Source of the DNA: Brachyspira suanatina
GTDB lineage: Bacteria > Spirochaetota > Brachyspiria > Brachyspirales > Brachyspiraceae
Assembly (NCBI RefSeq): GCF_001049755.1
Contig: NZ_CVLB01000001.1
Span: 2,174,010 to 2,238,009, forward strand
Direction: 5' to 3'
Length of the DNA: 64,000 nt
This document shows positions 27,059-35,577 of the stretch, piece after piece (the stretch's first letter is position 1; each line of letters begins with the position of its first letter). The notes beneath the pieces were generated by a model. That model did not search any database. It worked only from the letters and a program-made list of their open reading frames with translations, and was not told the origin of the DNA. The translations under genes and the position numbers were made by a program.

Positions 27059-28450
27059 TTATTTTAGATAATCAGATAATATAAGATAAGCTCCATATTC
27101 AAATCTTTCATCAGCATTTTTGAATTTTATTTTAATATCAATTTCATCTGTAGTATTAGAACCATAATAAAGATTTGGAGTTTCTATTGATACTACAGCT
27201 TTATTATAGTAATCATATAAAAAATAAAAACTTACAAATCCTCCATCATCTACTTTATCCATACCCAATTTCAATGCAGTACTCTTTATGCTTCCTGCTT
27301 TTGCCTTTTTGGGTATCCTAGAAATTAAATCTTCTTTTGTTTCTAAGGATAATTGATTGAAAGGCTGAACTATATCGTAATCTGAAAGCTGACTTTTCCA
27401 TTTCTCTATCATTTCTTTATTAGTTTCCATAGGACTCAATAAAGTTATTAAAGCATTATCTTCTATATTCATTTCCTCATCATCAGCATTATTGAACGAG
27501 CCGTCATCCATATATCTGAAAGTACTTAATAAATTATTATCTTTATCATATACTCCCCAAATAAGTTTAACAGCAAAAGCCCTCATAAAAGGATTGTCAA
27601 AAAATATCTCTTTCCATTCATTTAAAGTCCATTTTCTACCGTCCATTAATACCAACTGCAAACGTTCAGTCTGAGTTTTAAGCATCTTATTTATATCACT
27701 TTTTAATTTTGTTAATTCTTTTTTTGGAGTTTGAGGAAAATCTTTAGGTAATGTTTTATATTCTTTATTTTTCATTTCATCGAATATTGATATAGTAAAA
27801 TCAGGCTTCAATGTTATTTTAAATTTTTTATTATCGCTTTCTATTATTCTAACTCCGTTTTTATCAAAATCAAAATCAGGTATAATCTTATCAGCAAAAG
27901 CCTCTTTACTTATGCCTAATTTTTTAGTGATATCTTCTATAATAAATGAACAGGTATTTTTAACGCTGGCCTGTTTGAATTTTCTTGAAGCTTCATACAC
28001 TAATGAAAAACCTTTTTTTGTACCGCTTAAAGCAATAGCCTCCAACATAGAACATGCCAATTTAAATCTTCCGCTTGCAATAGATACCGCTCTTTTGTAC
28101 AAATTATCAAGCTGTATATTATTTGCAAATATGCAGTAAGGATAAAGTATTGATTTAGTTTTATTATTTTCATCCCATAATTTACATACATTCTCAAGAG
28201 TCTCACTTAAACTTTCACTGTCTAAAGAATTGCCTATCATATCAGCATTTCTTAATCTGTAAGCCTCTTTTATATCTAAATATTCACCTAAAATATATCT
28301 TATCACTTTGCTTGAAACTACAGCACTTTTATCTTTTATAAAAACATTTGATATTATAGAATCATCTATAAATGAAGTTGTTTTATCAAATTTTTTATTA
28401 TAATTTTTTTCTACTATGTTATTAATTTCTTCTAATGAAAGCACTATCAT
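27059..28450 (-). CDS. DUF4132-like protein
   Basis: A 463-residue soluble protein. The central and C-terminal part resembles DUF4132 (the MolR/YehI group), especially the segment RLQLVLMDGRKWTLNEWKEI followed by a 'NPFMRAFAVKLIWGVYD' stretch and the later DGGFVSFYFLYDYYNKAVVS. The N-terminal half is helical, with several cysteines but no clear metal motif. Family members are often found with WGR domains, which are absent here. The function is unknown; a connection to molybdate metabolism was suggested historically for MolR but is not established. AGAGG precedes the ATG. It is monocistronic or the second gene after the C45 hydrolase (48 bases apart). Confidence 0.7.
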   Translation of the reverse strand: MIVLSLEEINNIVEKNYNKKFDKTTSFIDDSIISNVFIKDKSAVVSSKVIRYILGEYLDIKEAYRLRNADMIGNSLDSESLSETLENVCKLWDENNKTKSILYPYCIFANNIQLDNLYKRAVSIASGRFKLACSMLEAIALSGTKKGFSLVYEASRKFKQASVKNTCSFIIEDITKKLGISKEAFADKIIPDFDFDKNGVRIIESDNKKFKITLKPDFTISIFDEMKNKEYKTLPKDFPQTPKKELTKLKSDINKMLKTQTERLQLVLMDGRKWTLNEWKEIFFDNPFMRAFAVKLIWGVYDKDNNLLSTFRYMDDGSFNNADDEEMNIEDNALITLLSPMETNKEMIEKWKSQLSDYDIVQPFNQLSLETKEDLISRIPKKAKAGSIKSTALKLGMDKVDDGGFVSFYFLYDYYNKAVVSIETPNLYYGSNTTDEIDIKIKFKNADERFEYGAYLILSDYLK

Positions 28451-28498
28451 AAACCTCTAAAATATTTTTATACAAAATATATTATTTAGAAAATAAAA

Positions 28499-29503
28499 TC
28501 AATAATCAAATTTCAATCTCTTATCTTCTTTGAATTTCTTCCTTGATGGGTTTCCTTCAGCTATATATATTTTTTTATTTTTTATTGAATATATAGAAGA
28601 CCAAACGGTATCAAAATTAAGTTTCCTATCATATTGACATAAAAAACCATATTCCCCTGAAATAAGTTTTTTGGCAAAGTCTAAATCATAATCATAATTT
28701 TTAAATGCATTTTTCATAGTAATATATCTTTCATGTGAATAAATATCATCTTCAATATCAGTATTATATTCTTTCATAGACTCACTTACAAAATGATTCG
28801 ATATAAATACATAATCATTTTTTATTATTTCTATATTTTTGCAATTACATTCTATCAATGCAATATCTCCATTTCTATCTGCTAATACTATATTCTGTGT
28901 GGATGAAATAGGAATATTTTTTAAAAACTCTAAAACCTCATCAACAGCAGAGCATTTTTCTAAAATATATCTTATTATCATTCCTGCATTGAATCCATAA
29001 TCTATTATTGTAGGGTATACAAAAGTTAATGCCGCTGCAAGTCCTTTTTCATTTATACCATCTTCAATTTCTATGAATGCAGTAGTATTTCCTATAAATG
29101 AATATGAATCATCTAATTTAAAATATACGCTGTCGCAATAGTCTTTTATATCTTTTAAAAAATCACTGTTTTTCGTAAGTATTATATCTTTATCAGTTTT
29201 GAAAGCAAAAGAAGAACATTTATTATCAAAAGTAAATGCATATATCGTAAATAAAAAATCGCATATATCTTTATAATCTATTTTTATATTATCATTCGTA
29301 TTTAATCCGTCAGCTAATCCTTTTATCTCCTCTATTATTTCAGGGAAAAAATTATTATATATAGGCATGCATTTATTAGCAAAATCTTTTCTTTCATTTG
29401 ATATATTAATTTTTTCTAATGGATTAATATTATTTTTAGCAAGCAATTTACCATATTTAAGTCCTGCCTCATAATGACTGCCTTTAAATCTTGAATGATA
29501 CAT
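28499..29503 (-). CDS. C45/choloylglycine-type Ntn hydrolase
   Basis: Predicted autoproteolytic amidohydrolase or acyltransferase of the peptidase C45 group (relatives of acyl-CoA:6-aminopenicillanate acyltransferase). Starting at ATG 29503 (AAGGAGC upstream) gives 334 residues. The N-terminal FKGSHYEAGLKYGKLLA is characteristic, and Cys96 in NKCSSFAF is the expected nucleophile after self-cleavage. Downstream, LTKNSDF and the late NIVLADRNGDIALIEC match the fold. There is no signal peptide. The substrate is unknown; it probably hydrolyses a linear amide. The next gene (DUF4132-like) lies 48 bases downstream and may be co-transcribed. Confidence 0.8.
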   Translation of the reverse strand: MYHSRFKGSHYEAGLKYGKLLAKNNINPLEKINISNERKDFANKCMPIYNNFFPEIIEEIKGLADGLNTNDNIKIDYKDICDFLFTIYAFTFDNKCSSFAFKTDKDIILTKNSDFLKDIKDYCDSVYFKLDDSYSFIGNTTAFIEIEDGINEKGLAAALTFVYPTIIDYGFNAGMIIRYILEKCSAVDEVLEFLKNIPISSTQNIVLADRNGDIALIECNCKNIEIIKNDYVFISNHFVSESMKEYNTDIEDDIYSHERYITMKNAFKNYDYDLDFAKKLISGEYGFLCQYDRKLNFDTVWSSIYSIKNKKIYIAEGNPSRKKFKEDKRLKFDY

Positions 29504-29623
29504 ATGATAGCTCCTTATAATATTTATACAATTACAAAATTCACAATTATACAAAGGCTAGCATAATAAAAATTTTAAGTAAATATGAATAAAAAATTTT
29601 TTTAAGATTAAAAACATAATTAA

Positions 29624-29639
29624 GGGGCGGGTGGGCGGG
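29624..29639 (+). other. Perfect G-quadruplex-type motif
   Basis: GGGGCGGGTGGGCGGG: four runs of at least three G with single-base loops, in an otherwise AT-rich gap between the hydrolase promoter side and the PepSY-like gene terminator. Such a motif is expected to fold into a very stable G-quadruplex. Confidence 0.8.
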
Positions 29640-29687
29640 CAAAATAAAACCATAAAAATATATTAATGCTTCTTTCATTCATTTAAA

Positions 29688-29722
29688 CAAAAAAAGAGGA
29701 AGCCGTTTTTAAAGCTCCCTCT
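29688..29722 (-). terminator. Terminator of the second PepSY-like gene
   Basis: On the minus strand AGAGGGAGC (29722-29714) pairs with GGCTTCCTCT (29704-29695), followed by TTTTTTT. It resembles the terminator of the first copy (6307), so the duplication may include it. Confidence 0.8.
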
Positions 29723-29799
29723 ATTTTTTAGTATTTTCAATAAATAATTAGTATCTTTACATAAATAATCTTTAGGAAATTGTATTTAATAAATATCGA

Positions 29800-30231
29800 T
29801 TAATCATCAAATTTCTGTCCCATTAACTGTCCATTAGAAGATATGAATAATTCCATAAAGTTATTTAATTTTACTTTATAATTACCCCACTCTTTTTCTA
29901 CATCTATTACAGCAGCCTGAGGATAAGTATTTCTTATAGTGTTTGCTATATTAGCAGGTAAAGCAGAGAAAGGTACAGCATTATATTCACCATCTATGCT
30001 ATGCCAATCACCATTAGGCAAAAAGTCTATTTGAGTACCATTTGATAATTTTACTTCAAATTTTCCTCCGTCTCTCTCTACCATCCATATTTGAATATTA
30101 GGATAAACCTGCTGTATGAAAGTTATAGCGTTTTGAGGAAGTGAAGAAACTGGAACAACCCAATCAGCAAAAGCACTTGAATTAGAAATTATAGTTAAAG
30201 TTATTAATAAAGCGAATAATTTTTTAGTCAT
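29800..30231 (-). CDS. Exported PepSY-like protein (DUF2874 type), copy 2
   Basis: A 143-residue secreted protein, nearly identical to the product of 5828-6259. It has the same signal peptide (LFALLITLTIISNSSAFA) and both PepSY-like repeats; differences are scattered conservative changes such as K to M in IWMVERDGG and F to S near the end. The ribosome site AAAGGAG is conserved. The two copies lie in opposite orientation 24 kb apart and share about 120 bases of upstream regulatory DNA, so they are probably co-regulated. Ligand and partner are unknown. Confidence 0.85.
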   Translation of the reverse strand: MTKKLFALLITLTIISNSSAFADWVVPVSSLPQNAITFIQQVYPNIQIWMVERDGGKFEVKLSNGTQIDFLPNGDWHSIDGEYNAVPFSALPANIANTIRNTYPQAAVIDVEKEWGNYKVKLNNFMELFISSNGQLMGQKFDD

Positions 30232-30278
30232 AGTAAATCTCCTTTAATTTATAAATATTTGATTGCTATTAGCAATCA

Positions 30279-30361
30279 TGTAAATTATCTTTACAATTAT
30301 AAGTATAGCCTAAAACAGATATTTGTCAATATAATTTACATTAAATTTACAAAAAATTTAC
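30279..30361 (-). promoter_or_regulatory. Promoter with phased GTAAAT boxes, copy 2
   Basis: On the minus strand GTAAAT occurs at 30361-30356, 30350-30345 and 30339-30334 (11-base spacing), then TTGACA (30329-30324), a 16-base spacer and TATACT (30307-30302), then the inverted repeat TGTAAA (30295-30290)/TTTACA (30284-30279). Geometry is identical to the copy at 5697-5779. A perfect hairpin GATTGCT/AGCAATC (30277-30261) follows in this copy only. Confidence 0.75.
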
Positions 30362-30567
30362 CTAAAATATAGATTTTAATACATATTATAATACAAATAC
30401 GATATATACATTTTTTAGAACCTAAATAAGGTAAAAAAAATTTACTTTTATATATAATCAAATATAATATAAACTATTAAAAAACATTATTTAAATAAAA
30501 TATTTGAATTTTTCATTGTATAGTATATATTCTATTCATTATAAAAATTAATTTATAGGTGTTTATT

Positions 30568-31644
30568 ATGTCAAATATTACAAATAATAAGGAAGAAAAA
30601 AAAGAACAAATCGAATTATTATCATGTGCTTTGGAAGGAGGCTGTTCCGCTAAAATTCCGCCTGATTTACTTGAGAAAACTCTTGCTCCTTTGATGCAAA
30701 TAAAAACTGATTCTAATTTACTTTCAGATGTAGATATAGGAGATGATGCAGGAGTTTATAAGATTTCAGATGATAATGCTTTAATATTTACAGTGGATTA
30801 TTTCCCTCCTGTTATAGCAGACCCTTACGGATTCGGACAAATAGCAGCATGCAACTCTATAAGCGATATTTATGCTATGGGAGGAGAACCTAAATTAGCA
30901 TTGAATATTACTATGTTTCCAAAAGATGATTCTTTAAATATATTAGCTAATATGCTTAAAGGCGGACAGGATAAAGCCACAGAAGCCGGAGTATTGGTTG
31001 TAGGAGGGCATACCATAACAGATGCATCGGTAAAATACGGAATGGCTGTTATAGGTTTTGCTAATCCTAATAAAATAACTACAAATGCAGCTGCTAAAGA
31101 AGGCGACATTATAATATTTACAAAACCTCTAGGAACTGGTGCTTGTTTGGCTGCTATGAGACAGGGACTTATAAAAGAATCTCATATAGAAGATGTTTTT
31201 GAATCTATGAAAACACTAAATAAAAAAGCATGTACTGTTATGAATAAATATAATGTTAAATGTGCCACTGATATTACAGGATTCGGACTCATAGGACATG
31301 CTTATAAAATGGCTAAGGCAAGCAATGTAACTATAGAACTTCAATCATCAGCATTACCTATGTTTAATAAAACTTATGAAGTGCTTGATATGGGCTGTAT
31401 ACCGGGAGCTGCTTTTACTAATATGCGCTATGTAGGAGATAATATCAAAGTAGATGATAATGTTGACTATAATTTAAAAATGCTCTCTTTCGACCCTCAA
31501 ACCTCCGGCGGTTTATTTATATGTGCTGATAAAAGTAATGCAGAAAATATACTAGCTGATTTATGGCGCGAAGGTATAGACTGTGCTTGTATCATAGGAA
31601 AAGTAAAAAACAAAGAAAAAGAATACATACATTTAACAAAGTAA
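30568..31644 (+). CDS. selD: Selenide, water dikinase (selenophosphate synthetase)
   Basis: Makes selenophosphate from selenide and ATP, the selenium donor for selenocysteine and for 2-selenouridine in tRNA. From ATG 30568 it has 358 residues. The catalytic pair is Cys26 and Lys29 (GGCSAK), equivalent to Cys17/Lys20 of E. coli, so this form uses Cys rather than selenocysteine. The ATP-binding region GDDAGVY, the VVGGHT motif, TDITGFGL and DPQTSGGL are all present. It is monocistronic with a terminator. No user of selenophosphate (selA, selB, mnmH) is in the window, so the pathway it feeds is not shown here. Confidence 0.95.
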   Translation: MSNITNNKEEKKEQIELLSCALEGGCSAKIPPDLLEKTLAPLMQIKTDSNLLSDVDIGDDAGVYKISDDNALIFTVDYFPPVIADPYGFGQIAACNSISDIYAMGGEPKLALNITMFPKDDSLNILANMLKGGQDKATEAGVLVVGGHTITDASVKYGMAVIGFANPNKITTNAAAKEGDIIIFTKPLGTGACLAAMRQGLIKESHIEDVFESMKTLNKKACTVMNKYNVKCATDITGFGLIGHAYKMAKASNVTIELQSSALPMFNKTYEVLDMGCIPGAAFTNMRYVGDNIKVDDNVDYNLKMLSFDPQTSGGLFICADKSNAENILADLWREGIDCACIIGKVKNKEKEYIHLTK

Positions 31645-31676
31645 TTTATATTATAAATGACAATATAATAAAAATA

Positions 31677-31710
31677 GGGCTTAACTTTATATATAAAGTC
31701 AAGCCCTTTA
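31677..31710. terminator. Bidirectional terminator between selD and ppdK
   Basis: GGGCTTAACTTTATA (31677-31691) pairs with the mirror arm ending AAGTCAAGCCC (31697-31706), with one mismatch. It lies between convergent genes, with A-rich and T-rich flanks. Confidence 0.8.
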
Positions 31711-31739
31711 CAAATTCATTTATATAAATATTTTATCTA

Positions 31740-34727
31740 TTATTTTTTGCTTGTTTTCTTAGCTGGTGCTTTTTTAGCTGTAGCTTTTTTAGCAGCTGTT
31801 ACTTTAGAAGCTGTTTTTTTAGCAGCTGGTTTTTTAGCAGTTGCAGTTTTAGCAGCAGCTTTTTTGGCAGCTGGTTTCTTAGCAGCGGCTTTTTTAGCTG
31901 GCTTAGAACCTATTATTCCTTGAGCAGCAGCAAGTCTTGCTATAGGTACTCTATAAGGTGAACAGCTTACATAGTTAAGTCCTATGCTATAACAGAACAT
32001 AACTGTAGCAGGATCTCCTCCATGCTCACCGCAGATACCAACAACAAGCTTTTTATTAGCAGCTCTACCTTTAGTTACACCAATTCTCAAAAGCTCTCCT
32101 ATACCTTCCTGATCCAATGATTGGAATGGATCTTTTTCGTATATCTCTTTATTAACATAGTCTTTCAAGAATTTACCAGCATCATCTCTTGAGAAACCGC
32201 CTCCCATTTGAGTTAAGTCATTAGTACCGAATGAGAAGAATTCAGCTTCTGTAGCAATTTTGTCAGCAACTAAAGCAGCTCTAGGAACTTCTATCATAGT
32301 ACCAACTTTATAATCAACTTTAGAACCTTCTTTTTCAAATACTTCATCAGCTATTTTAATGATTCTTTCTTTGATCATTTTAAGCTCTTTTAAAGTACCA
32401 ACAAGAGGAATCATTATTTCAGGATGAACATCTACACCGTTTTTCTTAACTTTAACAGCAGCCTCAATGATAGCTCTAGCCTGCATATCATATATTTCAG
32501 GATAAGTAATACCAAGACGGCAGCCTCTATGTCCAAGCATTGGGTTGAATTCATGCAAACTATCTCTAATAGCTCTAAGTTTTTCAAAAGGAACATTCAT
32601 TTCATTAGAAAGTTCTTGTAATTGAGAATCTTCATGAGGAATGAATTCATGCAAAGGCGGATCAAGAAGTCTTACTGTTACAGGATATCCATTCATAGCA
32701 GTAAATATTCCGATAAAGTCTTCTCTTTGCATAGGAAGAATATTATCTAAAGCATCATCATAAAGTTTTCTAGGCTCTCTATATAAAGGCTCAATTTCTT
32801 CTATAGTTTTCTTATCGCCGATTTTTTCAGCAGCTTCTAATTTTTCTTTTAACTGCTTAACTTCTTCAGCAACAAGTATAAGCTGTCTTACACTCTTAAT
32901 TCTATCAGCATTGAAGAACATATGCTCAGTTCTGCAAAGTCCTATACCTTCAGCACCGAATTTTCTAGCAATTTGTGCATCATTAGGAGTATCAGCATTA
33001 GTATGAACTTCGAATTTCTTTTCTTTTCTCTTTTCATCAGCCCATTGCATAAGTTTTTTGAAGTCTTCAGACATTTCAGCTTCTTTAGTAGCAACTTGTC
33101 CTAACATAACTTCACCAGTAGAACCGTCTATAGAAATATAATCACCTTCATTAACTGTATCATCACCTACTTTCATACATTTATTAGCATAATCTATTTC
33201 TAAAGCACTACATCCAGCAACACAGCATTTACCCATACCGCGAGCAACAACAGCAGCATGTGAAGTAGAACCGCCTCTTGCTGTCAATATACCTTCAGCA
33301 GCGTTCATACCTTTAATATCTTCAGGGCTAGTTTCTATACGAACAAGTATAGTCTGTTCTCCTGCCTCTTTCATAGCTTCAGCTCTGTCAGCAGCAAATA
33401 CTACTTTACCAACAGCAGCACCAGGAGAAGCATTTAACCCTTTAGCAAGAACTTTAGCTCCTTTTTTAGCAGTAGGATCGAACATTGGGTGAAGTAATTG
33501 ATCCAAATCAGAAGGATTTACTCTCATCAATGCTTCTTCTTTAGAAATTATTTTAGCTTCAGCAAGCTCAACAGCTATTCTTACAGCAGCAGCAGCAGTT
33601 CTTTTACCATTACGAGTTTGAAGCATATAAAGTTTACCTTCTTGTATAGTAAACTCCATATCCTGCATATCACTGTAATATTTTTCTAATTGATTTTTAT
33701 AGCTTACTAATTGTTTATAAACAGAAGGCATAACTTCTTCAAGAGAAGGATATTTAGCCTTTCTTTCTTCTTCGCTAATATTGTTGTTTTTAGCCCATTC
33801 TAAACTACCTTCCAATGTAATTTCCTGAGGAGTTCTGATACCAGCAACAACGTCTTCACCTTGAGCATTAATTAAGAACTCTCCATAGAATTTATTTTCA
33901 CCTGTAGAAGGGTTACGAGAGAAACATACACCTGTAGCAGAAGTATTTCCCATATTACCGAATACCATAGCCTGAACGTTTACAGCTGTACCTAAAAGAC
34001 CTCTTATGTCATTTAATTTTCTGTATGCTTCAGCTCTAGGGTTATTCCAGCTTCTAAATACTGCATTAATAGCATGCCATAATTGTACTTTAGGATCTTC
34101 AGGGAATTCTTCTCCTTTCTCCTCTTTATACATAGCTTTATATTTTTCTACTACTATTTTTAATTCTTCAACATCTAAATCTGTATCTTTAACCTCTTTT
34201 TCAGGTTTTCCAACTTTAGGTGCTATAGCTCTTTTCCTTTCATCTAATATTTCTTCAAATTTATCATGATCAACGCCCATAGCAACATCGCCGAACATCT
34301 GTATAAATCTTCTATAAGCATCCCAAGCAAATCTAGGATTATTAGTTTTTGCTACAAGACCTTCTACTACTTTTTCATTAATACCTAGGTTAAGAATAGT
34401 ATCCATCATACCAGGCATAGATATAGCAGCTCCGGAACGAACTGAAACAAGTAAAGGCTTATTAACATCACCAAATTTCATATTCATAGCCTTTTCTAAC
34501 TTCTTGATGTTTTCATCAACCATTTTTTCTAAACCTTTAGGATATGACTTATTTTTTGAATAATAATCACAAACTTCTGTAGTTATTGTAAATCCAGCAG
34601 GTACAGGTACCTTACTTTCTGTCATTTGTGCAAGTCCTAAACCTTTACCTCCTAAAAGAGCTTTGGTTTCTTTAGCGCCTTCAGATTTACCGTTACCAAA
34701 GAAGTAAACCATCTTTTTTGATGCCAT
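31740..34727 (-). CDS. ppdK: Pyruvate, phosphate dikinase with a basic C-terminal tail
   Basis: Interconverts pyruvate, ATP and Pi with PEP, AMP and PPi, a key step of PPi-linked glycolysis or gluconeogenesis in anaerobes. The ATP-grasp domain (FGNGKSEGAKETKALLGGKG, FTITTEVC) is N-terminal. The swivelling His domain has TSHAAVVARGMGKCC (His near residue 489), and the C-terminal PEP domain has GLCRTEHMFF and GICGEHGGDP (catalytic Cys near 900). At 995 residues it exceeds the usual 880 or so. About 55 of the extra residues form a Lys/Ala/Pro tail (AAAKKPAAKKAAAK type, coded by 31743-31907) like histone-H1-like proteins. The core motifs are intact. It has its own consensus promoter at 34788. Confidence 0.96.
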   Translation of the reverse strand: MASKKMVYFFGNGKSEGAKETKALLGGKGLGLAQMTESKVPVPAGFTITTEVCDYYSKNKSYPKGLEKMVDENIKKLEKAMNMKFGDVNKPLLVSVRSGAAISMPGMMDTILNLGINEKVVEGLVAKTNNPRFAWDAYRRFIQMFGDVAMGVDHDKFEEILDERKRAIAPKVGKPEKEVKDTDLDVEELKIVVEKYKAMYKEEKGEEFPEDPKVQLWHAINAVFRSWNNPRAEAYRKLNDIRGLLGTAVNVQAMVFGNMGNTSATGVCFSRNPSTGENKFYGEFLINAQGEDVVAGIRTPQEITLEGSLEWAKNNNISEEERKAKYPSLEEVMPSVYKQLVSYKNQLEKYYSDMQDMEFTIQEGKLYMLQTRNGKRTAAAAVRIAVELAEAKIISKEEALMRVNPSDLDQLLHPMFDPTAKKGAKVLAKGLNASPGAAVGKVVFAADRAEAMKEAGEQTILVRIETSPEDIKGMNAAEGILTARGGSTSHAAVVARGMGKCCVAGCSALEIDYANKCMKVGDDTVNEGDYISIDGSTGEVMLGQVATKEAEMSEDFKKLMQWADEKRKEKKFEVHTNADTPNDAQIARKFGAEGIGLCRTEHMFFNADRIKSVRQLILVAEEVKQLKEKLEAAEKIGDKKTIEEIEPLYREPRKLYDDALDNILPMQREDFIGIFTAMNGYPVTVRLLDPPLHEFIPHEDSQLQELSNEMNVPFEKLRAIRDSLHEFNPMLGHRGCRLGITYPEIYDMQARAIIEAAVKVKKNGVDVHPEIMIPLVGTLKELKMIKERIIKIADEVFEKEGSKVDYKVGTMIEVPRAALVADKIATEAEFFSFGTNDLTQMGGGFSRDDAGKFLKDYVNKEIYEKDPFQSLDQEGIGELLRIGVTKGRAANKKLVVGICGEHGGDPATVMFCYSIGLNYVSCSPYRVPIARLAAAQGIIGSKPAKKAAAKKPAAKKAAAKTATAKKPAAKKTASKVTAAKKATAKKAPAKKTSKK

Positions 34728-34787
34728 AATAAACTCTCCTCTAAAAATAAAATATTTATATAAACTTTAAGTCATTACTTATTATAT

Positions 34788-34815
34788 AGTATAATGTTAT
34801 TTTTCTTATTGTCAA
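34788..34815 (-). promoter_or_regulatory. Promoter of ppdK
   Basis: On the minus strand: TTGACA (34815-34810), 16-base spacer, TATACT (34793-34788). The ppdK start codon is 60 bases downstream with AGGAG before it. Confidence 0.7.
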
Positions 34816-34978
34816 TTTTATTGTAAAAATTTCATTAATTTTTTTTATCTTTAATAAAAATAAAGCATTGCATTATTGATGTTTTTTTATTTTTCCATTT
34901 TTACAAGATGATAAAAAAATATTTAAATTTTTTTTATATATTGTATAATTATCCGATGTAAAAAGGAAATTTAAAAAT

Positions 34979-35539
34979 ATGCTGAAAAAAATAAACATAT
35001 TCTTTGTTCTATTACTAATAGCTTTAAATGCTTATGGTGCAATAGTAATATCAACTTATAGAAAACCAAAAGAAATAAAATATAAATATAAAATGACTGA
35101 AAGAGGGAAAGTATTAATAGTTCCTAAAAATATATTATTTAATTTTAACAGCGGAGAATTAGATTTAAATAAATATTTAAAAACTGTCAAATATGTAGGA
35201 GATGTAAGCACTAGTACTAATATTATGATGATTATTATAGAAGGTCATACAAGTATTGATGAATATAAAAAAACTACCAACGGATACGATAAAAAAGATA
35301 TATTATTTCTTTATAATAGAAAAAATATTGATGATTTATCATACAAGAGATCTTATAATACATATTTAGCTATAACAAATGGTATTGTAAGTAAATTAAC
35401 TAATTACGGACTTCAAGATTTATTAAGCGAATATAAGAAAGTTGAAGAAAATAGAAGAGTAGAATTCATTTTAATAGAAAATACTAATGATATGAATGTA
35501 TATACCAATTATATAAATAATTTAATAATGTCAAAATAA
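34979..35539 (+). CDS. Exported OmpA-like domain protein
   Basis: A 186-residue protein with a signal peptide (INIFFVLLLIALNAYGA). The mature part resembles an OmpA-like peptidoglycan-binding domain: ILFNFNSGELDLNKYL at the start, MMIIIEGHTS in the middle, LSYKRSYNTYLAITNGI and the closing ENRRVEFILI. The usual 'TDxxG' and 'LSxxRA' residues are partly replaced, so binding may be altered. A TATAAT (34944-34949) and AAAAGG lie upstream. A symporter gene follows after 38 bases but looks functionally unrelated. Confidence 0.75.
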   Translation: MLKKINIFFVLLLIALNAYGAIVISTYRKPKEIKYKYKMTERGKVLIVPKNILFNFNSGELDLNKYLKTVKYVGDVSTSTNIMMIIIEGHTSIDEYKKTTNGYDKKDILFLYNRKNIDDLSYKRSYNTYLAITNGIVSKLTNYGLQDLLSEYKKVEENRRVEFILIENTNDMNVYTNYINNLIMSK

Positions 35540-35577
35540 TGATATTTTTATATATAAATATATTGTAGGTGTGAATT

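Noticed and set aside
31743..31907. PPDK tail as a frameshift artefact
   Set aside because: The tail is in frame, keeps a uniform Lys/Ala/Pro/Thr composition over 55 codons and ends at a stop just before a terminator, so it looks like real coding sequence.
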